The notes under the pieces are model-generated. The model saw only the letters and a list, made by a program, of their open reading frames with translations. It ran no database searches and was not told the origin of the DNA. A stretch of 38,825 nucleotides of DNA from Saccharofermentans sp. (lineage in GTDB: Bacteria; Bacillota; Clostridia; Saccharofermentanales; Saccharofermentanaceae). Made by a program: the position numbers and the translations under genes. Shown in pieces: positions 1 to 8,768 of this stretch (positions are counted from its first letter, which is position 1; every line of letters starts with the position of its first letter). Location of the stretch: assembly GCA_024403715.1 (NCBI GenBank), contig JAKSRJ010000023.1:1-38825 (forward strand). The letters are read 5' to 3'.

Positions 1-1400
1 CTCTTTCTAACCCACAGCGTCCATTCGTAGCTATCCTCGGTGGTGCTAAGGTATCTGATAAGATCGGTGTTATCACAAACCTCATGGACAAGGCTGATAC
101 AATCATCATCGGTGGTGGTATGGCTTACACATTTATCGCTGCTAAGGGCGGTTCTATTGGTAACTCTCTCTTCGAGGCTGATAAGGTTGACCTCGCTAAG
201 GAGCTTATGGCTAAGGCAGAAGAGAAGGGCGTTAAGCTTCTCCTCCCTGTTGATACAGTAGTTGCTGATGATTTCTCTAACGATGCTAACTCTCAGATCG
301 TTCCTACAATGGAGATCCCTGATGGTTGGGAGGGTCTCGATATCGGTCCTAAGACAATCGAAGCTTTCTCTGCTGCTATCGCTGAGGCTAAGACAGTTAT
401 CTGGAATGGTCCTGCTGGCGTATTCGAGTTCGAGAAGTTCGCTACAGGTACTAAGGCTCTCGCTAAGGCTATCGCTGATACAGATGCTACATCCATCATT
501 GGTGGTGGTGACTCTGCAGCTGCTATCGAGAAGCTCGGCTTTGCTGATCAGGTTTCCCACATCTCTACTGGTGGTGGTGCTTCTCTCGAGTTCATCGAGG
601 GTAAGGTTCTCCCAGGTATTGATTGCCTCCTCGAGAAGGAGAATGGTAGAACATTCGCAGCTGGTAACTGGAAGATGAACTGTGGTGTTCCAGCTGATGC
701 TGCTAAGCTCATCTCTGAGCTCAAGCCACTCATCACGGAGGCTAAGGCTAAGGTTGCACTCGGTGTTCCTTTCACAGCTCTTGCTGCTGCTGTTGAGGCT
801 GCTGCTTACTCTAACATTAAGATCGCTGCTGAGAACTGCCACTTCGAAGAGAAGGGTGCTTTCACAGGTGAGATTTCCCCACTCTGGCTCGCTAAGATGG
901 GTGTTTCTTATGTAATCCTCGGTCACTCTGAGCGTCGTGAGTACTTCGCTGAGACAGACGAGACAGTTAACAAGAAGGTACACGCTGCACTCAAGTATGG
1001 TTTGAAGCCAATCGTTTGCTGCGGTGAGACACTCGAGCAGAGAAAGGCAAACATCCACAAGGATTTCATCAAGGGCCAGATCGTTGGTGCTTTGAAGGAT
1101 GTACCTGCTGATAAGATGTGCCAGATCACTATCGCTTATGAGCCAATCTGGGCTATCGGTACAGGTGAGGTTGCTACAGACGAGCAGGCAGAGGAAATCT
1201 GCGCACTCATCCGTGAGCAGGTTAAGGACCTCTATGATGAGGAGATCGCTGCTGCTATCACAATCCAGTACGGCGGATCTGTTAAGTCCACATCTGCTAA
1301 GGGCCTCTTCACAATGCCTAACATCAACGGTGGTCTCGTAGGTGGCGCTTCCTTGAAGGCTGACGAGTTCTCCAAGATCGTTCTTGCAGAAGAGCTTTAA
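1..1400 (+). CDS. pgk-tpiA: Fused phosphoglycerate kinase-triosephosphate isomerase (5' end outside window)
   Basis: One open frame (codon phase from base 3, 465 residues visible) encodes the C-terminal domain of phosphoglycerate kinase and then a complete triosephosphate isomerase. The PGK part (visible residues 1-212) has the [10 protein letters not shown] block, the WNGPAGVFE block and the two nucleotide-site glycine runs, IGGGDSA and [12 protein letters not shown] begins with [11 protein letters not shown] at visible residue 216, about three residues after the usual PGK end (base ~645). All TIM catalytic residues are present: Lys224 in NWKMN, His308 in LGHSERR, Glu380 in [11 protein letters not shown], plus the GGSVKS phosphate loop. 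Together they carry out ATP-yielding phosphoglycerate formation and triose-phosphate interconversion in the cytoplasm. Codon use is strongly biased, as in highly expressed genes. Such fusions are known from Thermotoga; the fusion here is read directly from the sequence. Confidence 0.95.
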   Translation, partial: LSNPQRPFVAILGGAKVSDKIGVITNLMDKADTIIIGGGMAYTFIAAKGGSIGNSLFEADKVDLAKELMAKAEEKGVKLLLPVDTVVADDFSNDANSQIVPTMEIPDGWEGLDIGPKTIEAFSAAIAEAKTVIWNGPAGVFEFEKFATGTKALAKAIADTDATSIIGGGDSAAAIEKLGFADQVSHISTGGGASLEFIEGKVLPGIDCLLEKENGRTFAAGNWKMNCGVPADAAKLISELKPLITEAKAKVALGVPFTALAAAVEAAAYSNIKIAAENCHFEEKGAFTGEISPLWLAKMGVSYVILGHSERREYFAETDETVNKKVHAALKYGLKPIVCCGETLEQRKANIHKDFIKGQIVGALKDVPADKMCQITIAYEPIWAIGTGEVATDEQAEEICALIREQVKDLYDEEIAAAITIQYGGSVKSTSAKGLFTMPNINGGLVGGASLKADEFSKIVLAEEL

Positions 1401-1482
1401 TCTCTCGTATCTTTTTGCTTCGCTTCGAACAGGTAAGACATAGTCTTAACTTGCTCGGCAAAAAATACTCGATATTTACTGA

Positions 1483-1511
1483 GGGCTGTCTCATTATGAG
1501 GCAGCCCTTTT
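1483..1511 (+). terminator. Rho-independent terminator after pgk-tpiA
   Basis: A 10-bp stem (GGGCTGTCTC with GAGGCAGCCC, one G-U pair) with loop ATTAT is followed by TTTTGTT. It ends the glycolytic transcript just before the azlC promoter. Confidence 0.85.
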
Positions 1512-1519
1512 GTTATAAT
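1511..1519 (+). promoter_or_regulatory. Extended -10 promoter of azlC, predicted leaderless start
   Basis: TGTTATAAT is a perfect extended -10 element (TGn plus TATAAT at 1514-1519). Seven bases later comes the azlC ATG, which is where transcription would be expected to start. No good -35 is visible, which is common for extended -10 promoters. No Shine-Dalgarno lies between the box and the ATG. The element abuts the U-tract of the preceding terminator. Confidence 0.55.
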
Positions 1520-1526
1520 TGAAAAC

Positions 1527-2213
1527 ATGTTTAGAAAAGCGTTCATAAAAACATTGCCGGTTATGGCTGGATATATAGTACTTGGAATAGGCTTTGGTAT
1601 TCTTGCCAAGGTTAATGGCCTAAGTGTTCTCTGGGTATTTCTGATGAGCCTTTTTATATATGCTGGATCCATGCAGTTTGTAGGTATCTCACTTATTACT
1701 GGCGGAGCTTCACTTATTACTACAGCCATAACAACGCTTTTGGTTAATGCTAGACACTTGTTTTATAGTATTTCGATGGTGGATAAATATAGGGGAAGTG
1801 GGCTTAAGAAACCATACCTTATTTTTGGTCTTACAGATGAGACTTATTCTCTTGTTTGTAATGATGATGCAGAAGAAGGATTTGATAAGCATAAGTTCTA
1901 TTTTTTAATCACTATTCTTAATCAAAGTTATTGGGTTATGGGCTCATTAATTGGTGCCATATTAGGTGGAATTATTACCTTCAATACAGCAGGAATAGAC
2001 TTCGCTATGACTGCACTTTTTGTAACTGTATTTGTTGAGCAATGGAAGTCGACAAAAGAGCATAGGCCAGCGCTTATTGGACTTGGTGCGACAGGTCTTT
2101 GTCTTATCATTTTTGGAAGTGAGAATTTCCTTATTCCATCTATGGCTTTAATAGCAATTTTACTTACAATTCTTCGCCCTGCTTTAACTAAGAAGGAGGC
2201 CGAAAATGAGTAA
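1527..2213 (+). CDS. azlC: AzlC-family branched-chain amino acid exporter, large subunit
   Basis: A 228-residue integral membrane protein of the AzlC family, which works with a small AzlD subunit to export branched-chain amino acids and analogues across the cytoplasmic membrane. Visible family features are the IYAGSMQFVGI segment near residue 45, NARHLFYSISM near residue 74, and hydrophobic helices through to the C terminus. Length is normal for the family. There is no ribosome binding site before the ATG; a TATAAT box ends 7 bases upstream, so the mRNA is probably leaderless. The 3' end overlaps azlD by 8 bases, implying translational coupling. No azlB-type regulator gene is adjacent. Substrate is inferred from the family only. 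Confidence 0.9.
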   Translation: MFRKAFIKTLPVMAGYIVLGIGFGILAKVNGLSVLWVFLMSLFIYAGSMQFVGISLITGGASLITTAITTLLVNARHLFYSISMVDKYRGSGLKKPYLIFGLTDETYSLVCNDDAEEGFDKHKFYFLITILNQSYWVMGSLIGAILGGIITFNTAGIDFAMTALFVTVFVEQWKSTKEHRPALIGLGATGLCLIIFGSENFLIPSMALIAILLTILRPALTKKEAENE

Positions 2214-2529
2214 TACTTTTATTGCTATTTCTATAGCTGTTATGGCGCTTGTAACGCTCCTTTTAAGAGCATTCCCATTTTTGGTTTTGGGTAATAAAAC
2301 TACACCAGGATTTATCGTATATTTAAGTAAGTATTTGCCATATTCAATCATGGGAATGCTTGTCATTTATTGCGTCAAAAATGTGTCATTAATTGTAAGT
2401 CCTCACGGACTTCCAGAACTAATAGCAATAGTTATTACTGGTACCCTGCAAGCTTTTAAGAGGAATACACTTCTAAGTATTATTGTTGGCACAATAGCTT
2501 ACATGCTTTTGATTCAGTTATGCTTTTAA
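2206..2529 (+). CDS. azlD: AzlD-family branched-chain amino acid exporter, small subunit
   Basis: A 107-residue protein with about four hydrophobic helices and the family features LLRAFPFLVLG near residue 20 and LPYSIMGMLVIYC near residue 45. It is the expected partner of AzlC; the two form one transporter in the cytoplasmic membrane. The start overlaps the azlC stop by 8 bases and has a strong site AAGGAGG six bases upstream, inside the azlC 3' end. The downstream subunit therefore has normal Shine-Dalgarno initiation while azlC has none. Confidence 0.9.
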   Translation: MSNTFIAISIAVMALVTLLLRAFPFLVLGNKTTPGFIVYLSKYLPYSIMGMLVIYCVKNVSLIVSPHGLPELIAIVITGTLQAFKRNTLLSIIVGTIAYMLLIQLCF

Positions 2530-2586
2530 CTTTTAACATCACGGCGTAAAATAATAGATGGTTAATCCATTAACGAGGAGATAGGT

Positions 2587-3321
2587 ATGTTTGATTATTA
2601 TATTGTTTTCTTAATTGGTACTATCGTACTGTTTTTCTGGTCTTTGATAGTTCAGGGGAATCTTAAAGCAAAGACAAAAAAGGGAAGTACAATCCAGTCT
2701 ACAAGTGGTAAGACAGCAAATGAAGTTGTAGAAGAGATGCTTAAGAGCCATGAAATCTATAACATCGAGATTTGCCACAAGCCAGGTGAACTTACTGACT
2801 GCTATTCACCTAAAGAAGAGAAGATTTATCTTTCCGACACTACATACGGACAGACATCTTTGACTGCTATCGCAGTTGCTGCACATGAGGCAGGACACGC
2901 AGTTCAGGATCACGAGAATATGATTTTGTACGAGGCACGCCAGTTGCTCGTGCCTTTCGCAAATATCGGTACTAGAGTTGCTCCTTATATCGTTATCATA
3001 GGTGCAATGCTTGCAGCTTATATGGAGTCTGGTAGAGGATCAGGCGGTATCGGTTGGACTATCAGTACTATCGGTATCGTTATGTATGCGTTGACATTCC
3101 TTTTCTATCTTATCATGCTTCCTGTTGAGCGTAATGCGAGCCACAGAGCTTACAAGGATATGAAGCAGTATGGATGGGTTGGTAAGGATCAACTTTCCTA
3201 CGCTAATAAGATTTTAAGAGCTGCTGGAGATACATATGCCGTAGCTTTGGCATCATCACTTTTGACATTGATTAGGCTCTTAGCTATCCGCGGTAGAAGT
3301 AGCAATAGTAGAAGAAGATAA
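2587..3321 (+). CDS. yugP: YugP-type membrane zinc metallopeptidase
   Basis: A 244-residue membrane-anchored protease homologue. It has an N-terminal helix (about residues 5-22), a soluble segment, the zinc motif HEAGH at residues 100-104 within AVAAHEAGHAVQ, then further hydrophobic segments around residues 125-185. This is the layout of the Bacillus YugP/DUF2268-like 'zinc metallopeptidase' group, whose substrates are not established. The ATG follows GAGGAG by 6 bases. The C terminus is a short Arg/Ser-rich tail. It stands alone between azlD (57-bp gap) and the GH94 gene; membrane quality control is an inference from the family. Confidence 0.85.
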   Translation: MFDYYIVFLIGTIVLFFWSLIVQGNLKAKTKKGSTIQSTSGKTANEVVEEMLKSHEIYNIEICHKPGELTDCYSPKEEKIYLSDTTYGQTSLTAIAVAAHEAGHAVQDHENMILYEARQLLVPFANIGTRVAPYIVIIGAMLAAYMESGRGSGGIGWTISTIGIVMYALTFLFYLIMLPVERNASHRAYKDMKQYGWVGKDQLSYANKILRAAGDTYAVALASSLLTLIRLLAIRGRSSNSRRR

Positions 3322-3348
3322 AGTTCATAACTATTTATTATTATAAAG

Positions 3349-3388
3349 CCTCCAAAAATGGTACGATTAGAATAGCTATTTTTGGAGG
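3349..3388 (+). promoter_or_regulatory. Perfect inverted repeat enclosing the GH94 ribosome binding site
   Basis: CCTCCAAAAAT (3349-3359) is an exact 11-bp inverted copy of ATTTTTGGAGG (3378-3388), with an 18-base loop. The right arm contains the GGAGG Shine-Dalgarno of the GH94 gene, 7 bases before its ATG. Any transcript reading through from yugP would fold this site away; a transcript starting inside the loop (weak TAGAAT at 3368-3373) would leave it open. The hairpin is followed by TATTTTTAT, so it could also act as a weak terminator for yugP. Confidence 0.6.
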
Positions 3389-3395
3389 TATTTTT

Positions 3396-6056
3396 ATGTC
3401 CGGATACACTTTTATTGATAACAACGGTACATTTAAAGCAGAGGGTGCTGACAACACTAGTTACGTATATTTCCCAGTTGGTGGAACAAGCGGCATGATG
3501 GGTGCTACAACACCTGAATTCGGAGGAGATTTAAAGACTTCTCAGAATACATTTATTCTAGAGCCAGTAAGCTCTGATAATCTTCACAACAACAAATCTA
3601 CTAGAAACTTCTGGATTAATGTAACTAAGGAAGACGGTTCTTGTGAGCTTTTGTCTGCTATGGGTAATTCCGTAGTTCAGCACGCAGCTAAGGCTACAGG
3701 TAAGGATGCTGACGAGGTTACATTGTATGGAAGCCTTCTCTCTCAAAAGGTCGTTCGTAAGATGATGAAGGGAGCTTTGACAGCAGAGGTTTCTTCTTTT
3801 GTTCCTGAGAATACTGACATCAAGATTGAGCTTACTAAGGTTACAATCATCAACAATAGTGATAAGGCAGTTAAGTTTACTCCTGTAACTGCAGTGCCAA
3901 TCTATGGTAGATCTGCAGATAACATTAGAGACCATCGCAATGTTACTTCAATGCTTAACAGAGTTAACGTTACTGACTTCGGTATCGTTAATAATCCAAC
4001 TCTTACTTTTGACGAGAGAGGCCACAGAAAGAATCAGGTTGTTTATGGTATGTTTGCCATCGATGAAGCAGGCAATAAGCCTGTTGGTTTCTGCCCTATC
4101 GCAGAGGATTTTATTGGTGAGGGTGGAGCTTTTGATATGCCTTCTTTCCCTAAGACGCTAGCGCCTATGGCAAAGTCTGGTGATAGAGCTGATGGCTTCG
4201 AGGTTATGGGTGCAGCTGCTTTCGAAGAAAAGGAACTTGCAGCAGGTGGACAGGCTTCTTATGTAATCGCATTAATTATCGATGATATCGCTAAGCCAGC
4301 TGAGACAGAAGAAGAGCTTTCTGCTGACAGCAAGGCTTTGGAAGAGAAGGCTGTTCCTGTAATGAAGGAATTCGATAAGCTTTTGAAGGAGCAGGCTGAG
4401 TATTGGATTAAGAAGAATAACATTAGATTCAGAACAGGCGATAAGGCTTTTGATAACTGGATGTACTGGGTAGGTATCCAGCCAATGCTTAGAAGAATCT
4501 ATGGTTGTTCATTCCTTCCACATCACGACTACGGTAAGGGTGGAAGAGGCTGGAGAGACCTCTGGCAGGACTGCCTCGCGCTTATCATGATGGATCCAGG
4601 CGATGTAAGAGGAATGCTTGTAGATAACTTCGGAGGCGTTCGTCCTGATGGAACAAACGCTACTATCATTGGTTCTGGTCGTGGTGAGTTTATCGCTGAC
4701 CGTAACGGTATCACTCGTGTTTGGATGGATCACGCTATGTGGCCATTCATGACAATGGATCTTTATATCAAGCAAAGCGGAGACCTCGGAATCTTGTCTG
4801 AGAAGGCTCCATACTTCATCGACAGACAGGTAATGCGTGGTGAGTCCTTGCTCGACTCTATTCCTGATGTTAAGTGCGAAGGTACAGTCCTCGAGCACTT
4901 GCTTCTCCAGAACCTCGCTGCTTTCTATGATATCGGTGATCATGGTTCCATGAAGCTTCGTGGCGCTGACTGGAATGATGCTCTTGATATGGCCAAGGAC
5001 AAAGGTGAGAGTATTGCATTTACAGCAGCTTATAGCGGTAACTACATGAAGCTTGCTTCAATTCTACGTAAGTATGCAGAAAGTAACGGCGACAGCGTAG
5101 AGCTTATTGCTGAACTTGAGGGTCTTATGGGCATCGCTGGCGGTCAGGATACACTTAAGGCTTACTGCGAAGCTGTTAAGGAAGGCTTCTCTGGTAATAA
5201 GAAGACATACTCTCTTGAGGCTATTGCTAAGGACTTAGAAGAGAAGGCAAATGCTATTGCTGAGCACATTCGTAAGAACGAGTGGTTTACAGATAAGAAT
5301 GGCTTTTCTAGATTTAACAGCTATTATGACAATAGTGGAAATCCATTGGAGACAAACGGCGCTAAGAATGGCGACCCTGCAATGATGATTACAGGTCAGG
5401 TATTTACTGTAATGAGTGGTGTAGCTACAGAAGAGCAGGTAGACGAGATTATTAAGTCTTCTGATGCGTACCTCTATGACGAGGCTTTGGGCGGCTATAG
5501 ACTTAATACTGACTTCCATGAGATTAAGACAGATATGGGTAGAATGTTTGGTTTCTCCTACGGTCAGAAGGAAAATGGCGCAGTATTCTGCCACATGACT
5601 ACAATGTATGGTAATGCACTTTATACACGAGGTCGTAAGGAAGCTGGCTGGAAGGTAATCGGTTCTCTTTATCGTCACTCCACTGACTTTAAGAACAGTA
5701 AGATTTACCCAGGTGTTCCTGAGTATTTCGACCCTAAGGGCAGAGGTGTATACCACTACTTAACAGGTGCTGCTTCATGGCTTATCTTAACTGTCTTAGG
5801 CGAAATGTTTGGTGTTAAGGGCGAGTACGGAGATCTTAAGTTTGTTCCAGGTCTTGTTAAGTCCCAGTTCGATGAGAATGGTGAAGCTGGTGTTTCCTTC
5901 GAGTTTGATGGTAAGCCAATAGACGTAACATATGTTATGAATGGTGGCTGTGATGAGGTTGCTTCAATCGAGGTTGATGGAGTAGCAGTATCTGAGGGCA
6001 CAAACATCCTTCCTAAGGATAAGATTGGTTCTAATATCAAGGTATATCTTAAGTAA
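3396..6056 (+). CDS. GH94-family disaccharide/oligosaccharide phosphorylase
   Basis: An 886-residue cytoplasmic protein of the glycoside phosphorylase family GH94, which cleaves beta-glucosides with inorganic phosphate to give a sugar 1-phosphate, saving ATP. An N-terminal beta-sandwich domain (about 1-300) is followed by an alpha/alpha-barrel with the conserved RGWRDLWQDCLAL block (about residue 383) and LRGADWNDALD. The ADWND at residues 524-528 is the region of the catalytic Asp in GH94 enzymes. There is no signal peptide. Its size is between cellobiose phosphorylase (~810) and the longer 1,2-beta-oligoglucan enzymes, and is near the ~900 residues of laminaribiose-type phosphorylases, but specificity cannot be read reliably. 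The stop overlaps the next start (TAATG). Confidence 0.85.
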   Translation: MSGYTFIDNNGTFKAEGADNTSYVYFPVGGTSGMMGATTPEFGGDLKTSQNTFILEPVSSDNLHNNKSTRNFWINVTKEDGSCELLSAMGNSVVQHAAKATGKDADEVTLYGSLLSQKVVRKMMKGALTAEVSSFVPENTDIKIELTKVTIINNSDKAVKFTPVTAVPIYGRSADNIRDHRNVTSMLNRVNVTDFGIVNNPTLTFDERGHRKNQVVYGMFAIDEAGNKPVGFCPIAEDFIGEGGAFDMPSFPKTLAPMAKSGDRADGFEVMGAAAFEEKELAAGGQASYVIALIIDDIAKPAETEEELSADSKALEEKAVPVMKEFDKLLKEQAEYWIKKNNIRFRTGDKAFDNWMYWVGIQPMLRRIYGCSFLPHHDYGKGGRGWRDLWQDCLALIMMDPGDVRGMLVDNFGGVRPDGTNATIIGSGRGEFIADRNGITRVWMDHAMWPFMTMDLYIKQSGDLGILSEKAPYFIDRQVMRGESLLDSIPDVKCEGTVLEHLLLQNLAAFYDIGDHGSMKLRGADWNDALDMAKDKGESIAFTAAYSGNYMKLASILRKYAESNGDSVELIAELEGLMGIAGGQDTLKAYCEAVKEGFSGNKKTYSLEAIAKDLEEKANAIAEHIRKNEWFTDKNGFSRFNSYYDNSGNPLETNGAKNGDPAMMITGQVFTVMSGVATEEQVDEIIKSSDAYLYDEALGGYRLNTDFHEIKTDMGRMFGFSYGQKENGAVFCHMTTMYGNALYTRGRKEAGWKVIGSLYRHSTDFKNSKIYPGVPEYFDPKGRGVYHYLTGAASWLILTVLGEMFGVKGEYGDLKFVPGLVKSQFDENGEAGVSFEFDGKPIDVTYVMNGGCDEVASIEVDGVAVSEGTNILPKDKIGSNIKVYLK

Positions 6057-7021
6057 TGAAAAGAATAGAATTTTACGCTGCTACAGGCGGCCATAATAAG
6101 ATAGTAGGTTTTCTTTGTCCCGCCAAATTGAAGGAGGGACAAAGAGCCGAAGGCATAGTTCAGATTTGTCATGGAATGGCAGATTACTTTGGTCGCTTTG
6201 AAGAGCTTAAGGATTATCTTGTCGACAACGGATGGAATGTCGTTGGTATGGACATGATGGGTCACGGAGAGACGTATAGGATTAATGAGAAGAACGATAT
6301 GCCTCTCGGTTATTTTGGTGACAGTAATGACTCTGCTTTGTGTATCTTAAGAGATGAGATGACACTATGTGCTAAGGCTAAGGAGACGTTTGGCAAGGAT
6401 CTTCCATATGTGCTTTATGGTCATAGTATGGGATCATTTGTAGTTCGTAATATTTACATTACACCTGAGTGGTCCAAGGAATTCGATGGTTTTGTATTTG
6501 CTTCGACTATGGGACCTAATCCTGCCGTTGGCGCAGGCCTTTTCCTATCTAAGGCATTTGCTGTTTTTGGACGTAAACGAAAGCCTGGTAAAATTTTAAA
6601 CTCGATTGCTTTTGGAGCTTATAACAGTCGTATACCTAATAGAAAAACTGATTTTGACTGGATATCTTCTGATGACGAAGTTGTAGCAAAATACTGTAAG
6701 GATGAATTAGCAGGCTTTTTGTTCTGCAACAAGGGATTTACTGATTTGTTTACTCTAGTTGCTAGAATGCAATCGAAGAATGCACTTGATAATGTACCTA
6801 CTAGAAAGCCTGTGCTCATGACTTATGGTGAGAATGATCCTGTTACTGATTATGGTAAGGGAGCTTCAAAGGTAGCTAATAGCTTACGCGCGAAGGGGGT
6901 CGCGCTTATAGAGAAGAACTATGGTCCATACCGTCATGAGATTCAAAATGAATCTATAAGGTATGATTACTTTAGTGATATATTAATGCTTTGCAGAAAG
7001 GCGGCAAATAAAAATGAGTAA
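6056..7021 (+). CDS. Alpha/beta hydrolase, monoacylglycerol lipase/lysophospholipase-like
   Basis: A 321-residue cytoplasmic alpha/beta hydrolase (Hydrolase_4/S33 type). It has an oxyanion region QICHGMADYFGRF near residue 37, the nucleophile elbow GHSMG with Ser124, and a catalytic Asp261 in YGENDPV. His294 in PYRHEIQNE completes the triad. The family cleaves acyl esters of small lipids or sugars; the true substrate is unknown. Its ATG overlaps the GH94 stop by one base (TAATG) and its 3' end overlaps the next gene by 8 bases, so three genes (phosphorylase, hydrolase, thioesterase) are translationally coupled. An esterase that removes acyl groups from the phosphorylase substrate is one possible, unproven link. 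Confidence 0.85.
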   Translation: MKRIEFYAATGGHNKIVGFLCPAKLKEGQRAEGIVQICHGMADYFGRFEELKDYLVDNGWNVVGMDMMGHGETYRINEKNDMPLGYFGDSNDSALCILRDEMTLCAKAKETFGKDLPYVLYGHSMGSFVVRNIYITPEWSKEFDGFVFASTMGPNPAVGAGLFLSKAFAVFGRKRKPGKILNSIAFGAYNSRIPNRKTDFDWISSDDEVVAKYCKDELAGFLFCNKGFTDLFTLVARMQSKNALDNVPTRKPVLMTYGENDPVTDYGKGASKVANSLRAKGVALIEKNYGPYRHEIQNESIRYDYFSDILMLCRKAANKNE

Positions 7022-7442
7022 ATTACCCCCATATGAGCACCTTGTTCATTACTACGAGACAGATCAAATGGCAGTAGTGCACCACTCTAATTACATTAGA
7101 TGGTTTGAGGAAGCGAGAATTTTTGCTTTCGATAGAATTGGAATGGGCTACAGAGAGTGCGAGGAGATGGGGATTATAAGCCCAGTTACAGCGGTTTCAT
7201 GTCAGTATAAGACAAGTGCGAAGTTCCACGATAAGGTTAATGTCGAGCTTAAGTTTACTAAGTTTACTGGCATCAGACTTTATATTTCTTATACAGTAAC
7301 TGATGTCGCTACTGGAGAGGTTCGCGCTACTGGTAGTAGTGAGCACTGTTTTGTAAGTCCTGACGGAAAAATCCTCTCCATTAAGAAATCTTTCCCTGAT
7401 TTATACGAGAAACTGACCGGTTTTGTTGAAGAAGACGCGTAA
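7014..7442 (+). CDS. YbgC/FadM-type hotdog acyl-CoA thioesterase
   Basis: A 142-residue single hotdog-fold protein. The N-terminal block HYYETDQMAVVHHSNYIRW (residues 11-29) is the signature of the 4-hydroxybenzoyl-CoA thioesterase/YbgC group, with an acidic residue and His near the expected active site, followed by FEEARI. Such enzymes hydrolyse acyl-CoA or acyl-ACP thioesters in the cytoplasm; chain specificity cannot be told. The start overlaps the hydrolase stop by 8 bases, with AAAGGCGG upstream as ribosome binding site. The pairing with an esterase suggests acyl-group housekeeping. Confidence 0.88.
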   Translation: MSKLPPYEHLVHYYETDQMAVVHHSNYIRWFEEARIFAFDRIGMGYRECEEMGIISPVTAVSCQYKTSAKFHDKVNVELKFTKFTGIRLYISYTVTDVATGEVRATGSSEHCFVSPDGKILSIKKSFPDLYEKLTGFVEEDA

Positions 7443-7445
7443 AGT

Positions 7446-7474
7446 TTGAGATATAGGTTTTTTGGTGTTAGTAT
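7446..7474 (+). promoter_or_regulatory. Probable tyrS promoter
   Basis: TTGAGA (7446-7451), 17-base spacer, TAGTAT (7469-7474). It lies just after the thioesterase stop and about 37 bases before the tyrS start. The 68-base gap is too short for a T-box, so tyrS is not tRNA-attenuated here. Confidence 0.4.
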
Positions 7475-7510
7475 AGGTAGGCTTTTATTTAAAGCATGGA
7501 GGAAATAGAA

Positions 7511-8746
7511 ATGGAAAGAAACGTTTACGATATACTTGAAGAGCGTGGTTATATTTCACAGGCTACTCATAAGGAAGAGATTTATGAGATGCTCGGTAAG
7601 CCAGGTGTATCTTTCTATATTGGTTTTGACCCTACTGCAGATTCCTTGCATGTTGGTCACTTTGTTCAGATGATGGTAATGAGCCATATGCAGAAGGCAG
7701 GTCACAGACCTATCGCTTTGATGGGTGGTGGTACTGCGATGGTAGGTGATCCATCTGGTAGAACAGATATGCGTCAGATGATGACAGTCGAGACTATCGA
7801 CCATAACGTAGAGTGCTTTAAGAAGCAGATGGGTAAGGTCGTAGATTTTGACGATGGTAAGGCACTTATCGTTAACAACGGTGACTGGCTCCGTGACTTA
7901 AACTACATCGAGTTCCTTCGTGATATCGGACCTCACTTCTCTGTAAACAAGATGCTTACAGCTGAGTGCTACAAGCAGAGATTAGAGAAGGGCTTGTCTT
8001 TCCTCGAGTTTAACTACATGCTCATGCAGAGCTATGACTTCTACTATTTGCATCAGAAGTATGATTGCTGCCTCGAGCTTGGTGGTGACGACCAGTGGTC
8101 TAACATCATCGGTGGTGTTGAGCTCATCCGTCGTAAGGATCAGGCTCCAGCTTATGGTCTTACATTTACTCTCCTCACAAACAGTGAAGGTAAGAAGATG
8201 GGTAAGACTGCCAAGGGTGCTGTATGGCTCGATCCTAACAAGACTCCTGTATATGACTTCTATCAGTACTGGCGAAATGTTGATGATGCAGATGTTATTA
8301 AGTGCATGAAGCTTTTGACATTCATCCCTATGGAAGAGATTAATGAGTATGAGAAGCTTATGGGCTCCGCTGCTATTAATGAGGCTAAGAAGCGCCTCGC
8401 TTACGAAGTAACAAAGATTGTTCATGGTGAAGAGCAGGCTGACATCGCCAAGAAGACAACAGAGGATATCTTTGAGAACAAGGGTCGTTCTGATGACATG
8501 AAGACTGTTGAGGTTGAAGCTGCTGCTTTGAAGGATGGCGTAGATTTCGCACAGATTCTCGTAGACGCTGGTCTTGTTAAGTCCAAGGGTGAGTGCAAGC
8601 GTATGATTGAGCAGAAGGGCGTATATCTTAATGACGTAGTTGTTGAGGATAAGTTCTATATGCTCACTGAAAAAGACTTTGATGAGAATGGCGAGGCTAT
8701 TGCTCGTAAGGGTAAGAAGGGTTATCTTAAGATTAAGGTTTCATAA
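7511..8746 (+). CDS. tyrS: Tyrosyl-tRNA synthetase
   Basis: A 411-residue class I aminoacyl-tRNA synthetase that charges tRNA-Tyr. The HIGH-type motif is HVGH at residues 47-50 (in [12 protein letters not shown]), and the KMSKS-type loop is KMGKT at 229-233. The C-terminal S4-like RNA-binding domain contains [20 protein letters not shown]. Length is normal for bacterial TyrS. The start at 7511 is preferred over the in-frame ATG at 7496 because GGAGG lies 8 bases before 7511, and the upstream ATG (ATGGAGG) overlaps that site. The acidic lipoprotein genes follow after only 22 bp without a terminator and may be co-transcribed. Confidence 0.96.
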   Translation: MERNVYDILEERGYISQATHKEEIYEMLGKPGVSFYIGFDPTADSLHVGHFVQMMVMSHMQKAGHRPIALMGGGTAMVGDPSGRTDMRQMMTVETIDHNVECFKKQMGKVVDFDDGKALIVNNGDWLRDLNYIEFLRDIGPHFSVNKMLTAECYKQRLEKGLSFLEFNYMLMQSYDFYYLHQKYDCCLELGGDDQWSNIIGGVELIRRKDQAPAYGLTFTLLTNSEGKKMGKTAKGAVWLDPNKTPVYDFYQYWRNVDDADVIKCMKLLTFIPMEEINEYEKLMGSAAINEAKKRLAYEVTKIVHGEEQADIAKKTTEDIFENKGRSDDMKTVEVEAAALKDGVDFAQILVDAGLVKSKGECKRMIEQKGVYLNDVVVEDKFYMLTEKDFDENGEAIARKGKKGYLKIKVS

Positions 8747-8768
8747 TTTTATTTGAAGGGAGATAAAA

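Noticed and set aside
1401..1482. Possible small gene or RNA between pgk-tpiA and azlC
   Set aside because: Only a 6-bp palindrome (TAAGAC/GTCTTA) is seen; no promoter or ribosome binding site.
4509..5756. Minus-strand frames of 144 and 173 codons
   Set aside because: Antisense to the GH94 barrel, no motifs and no ribosome binding sites.
7442..7510. A T-box or other riboswitch for tyrS
   Set aside because: Only 68 bases are available and neither the T-box sequence nor a terminator hairpin is present.
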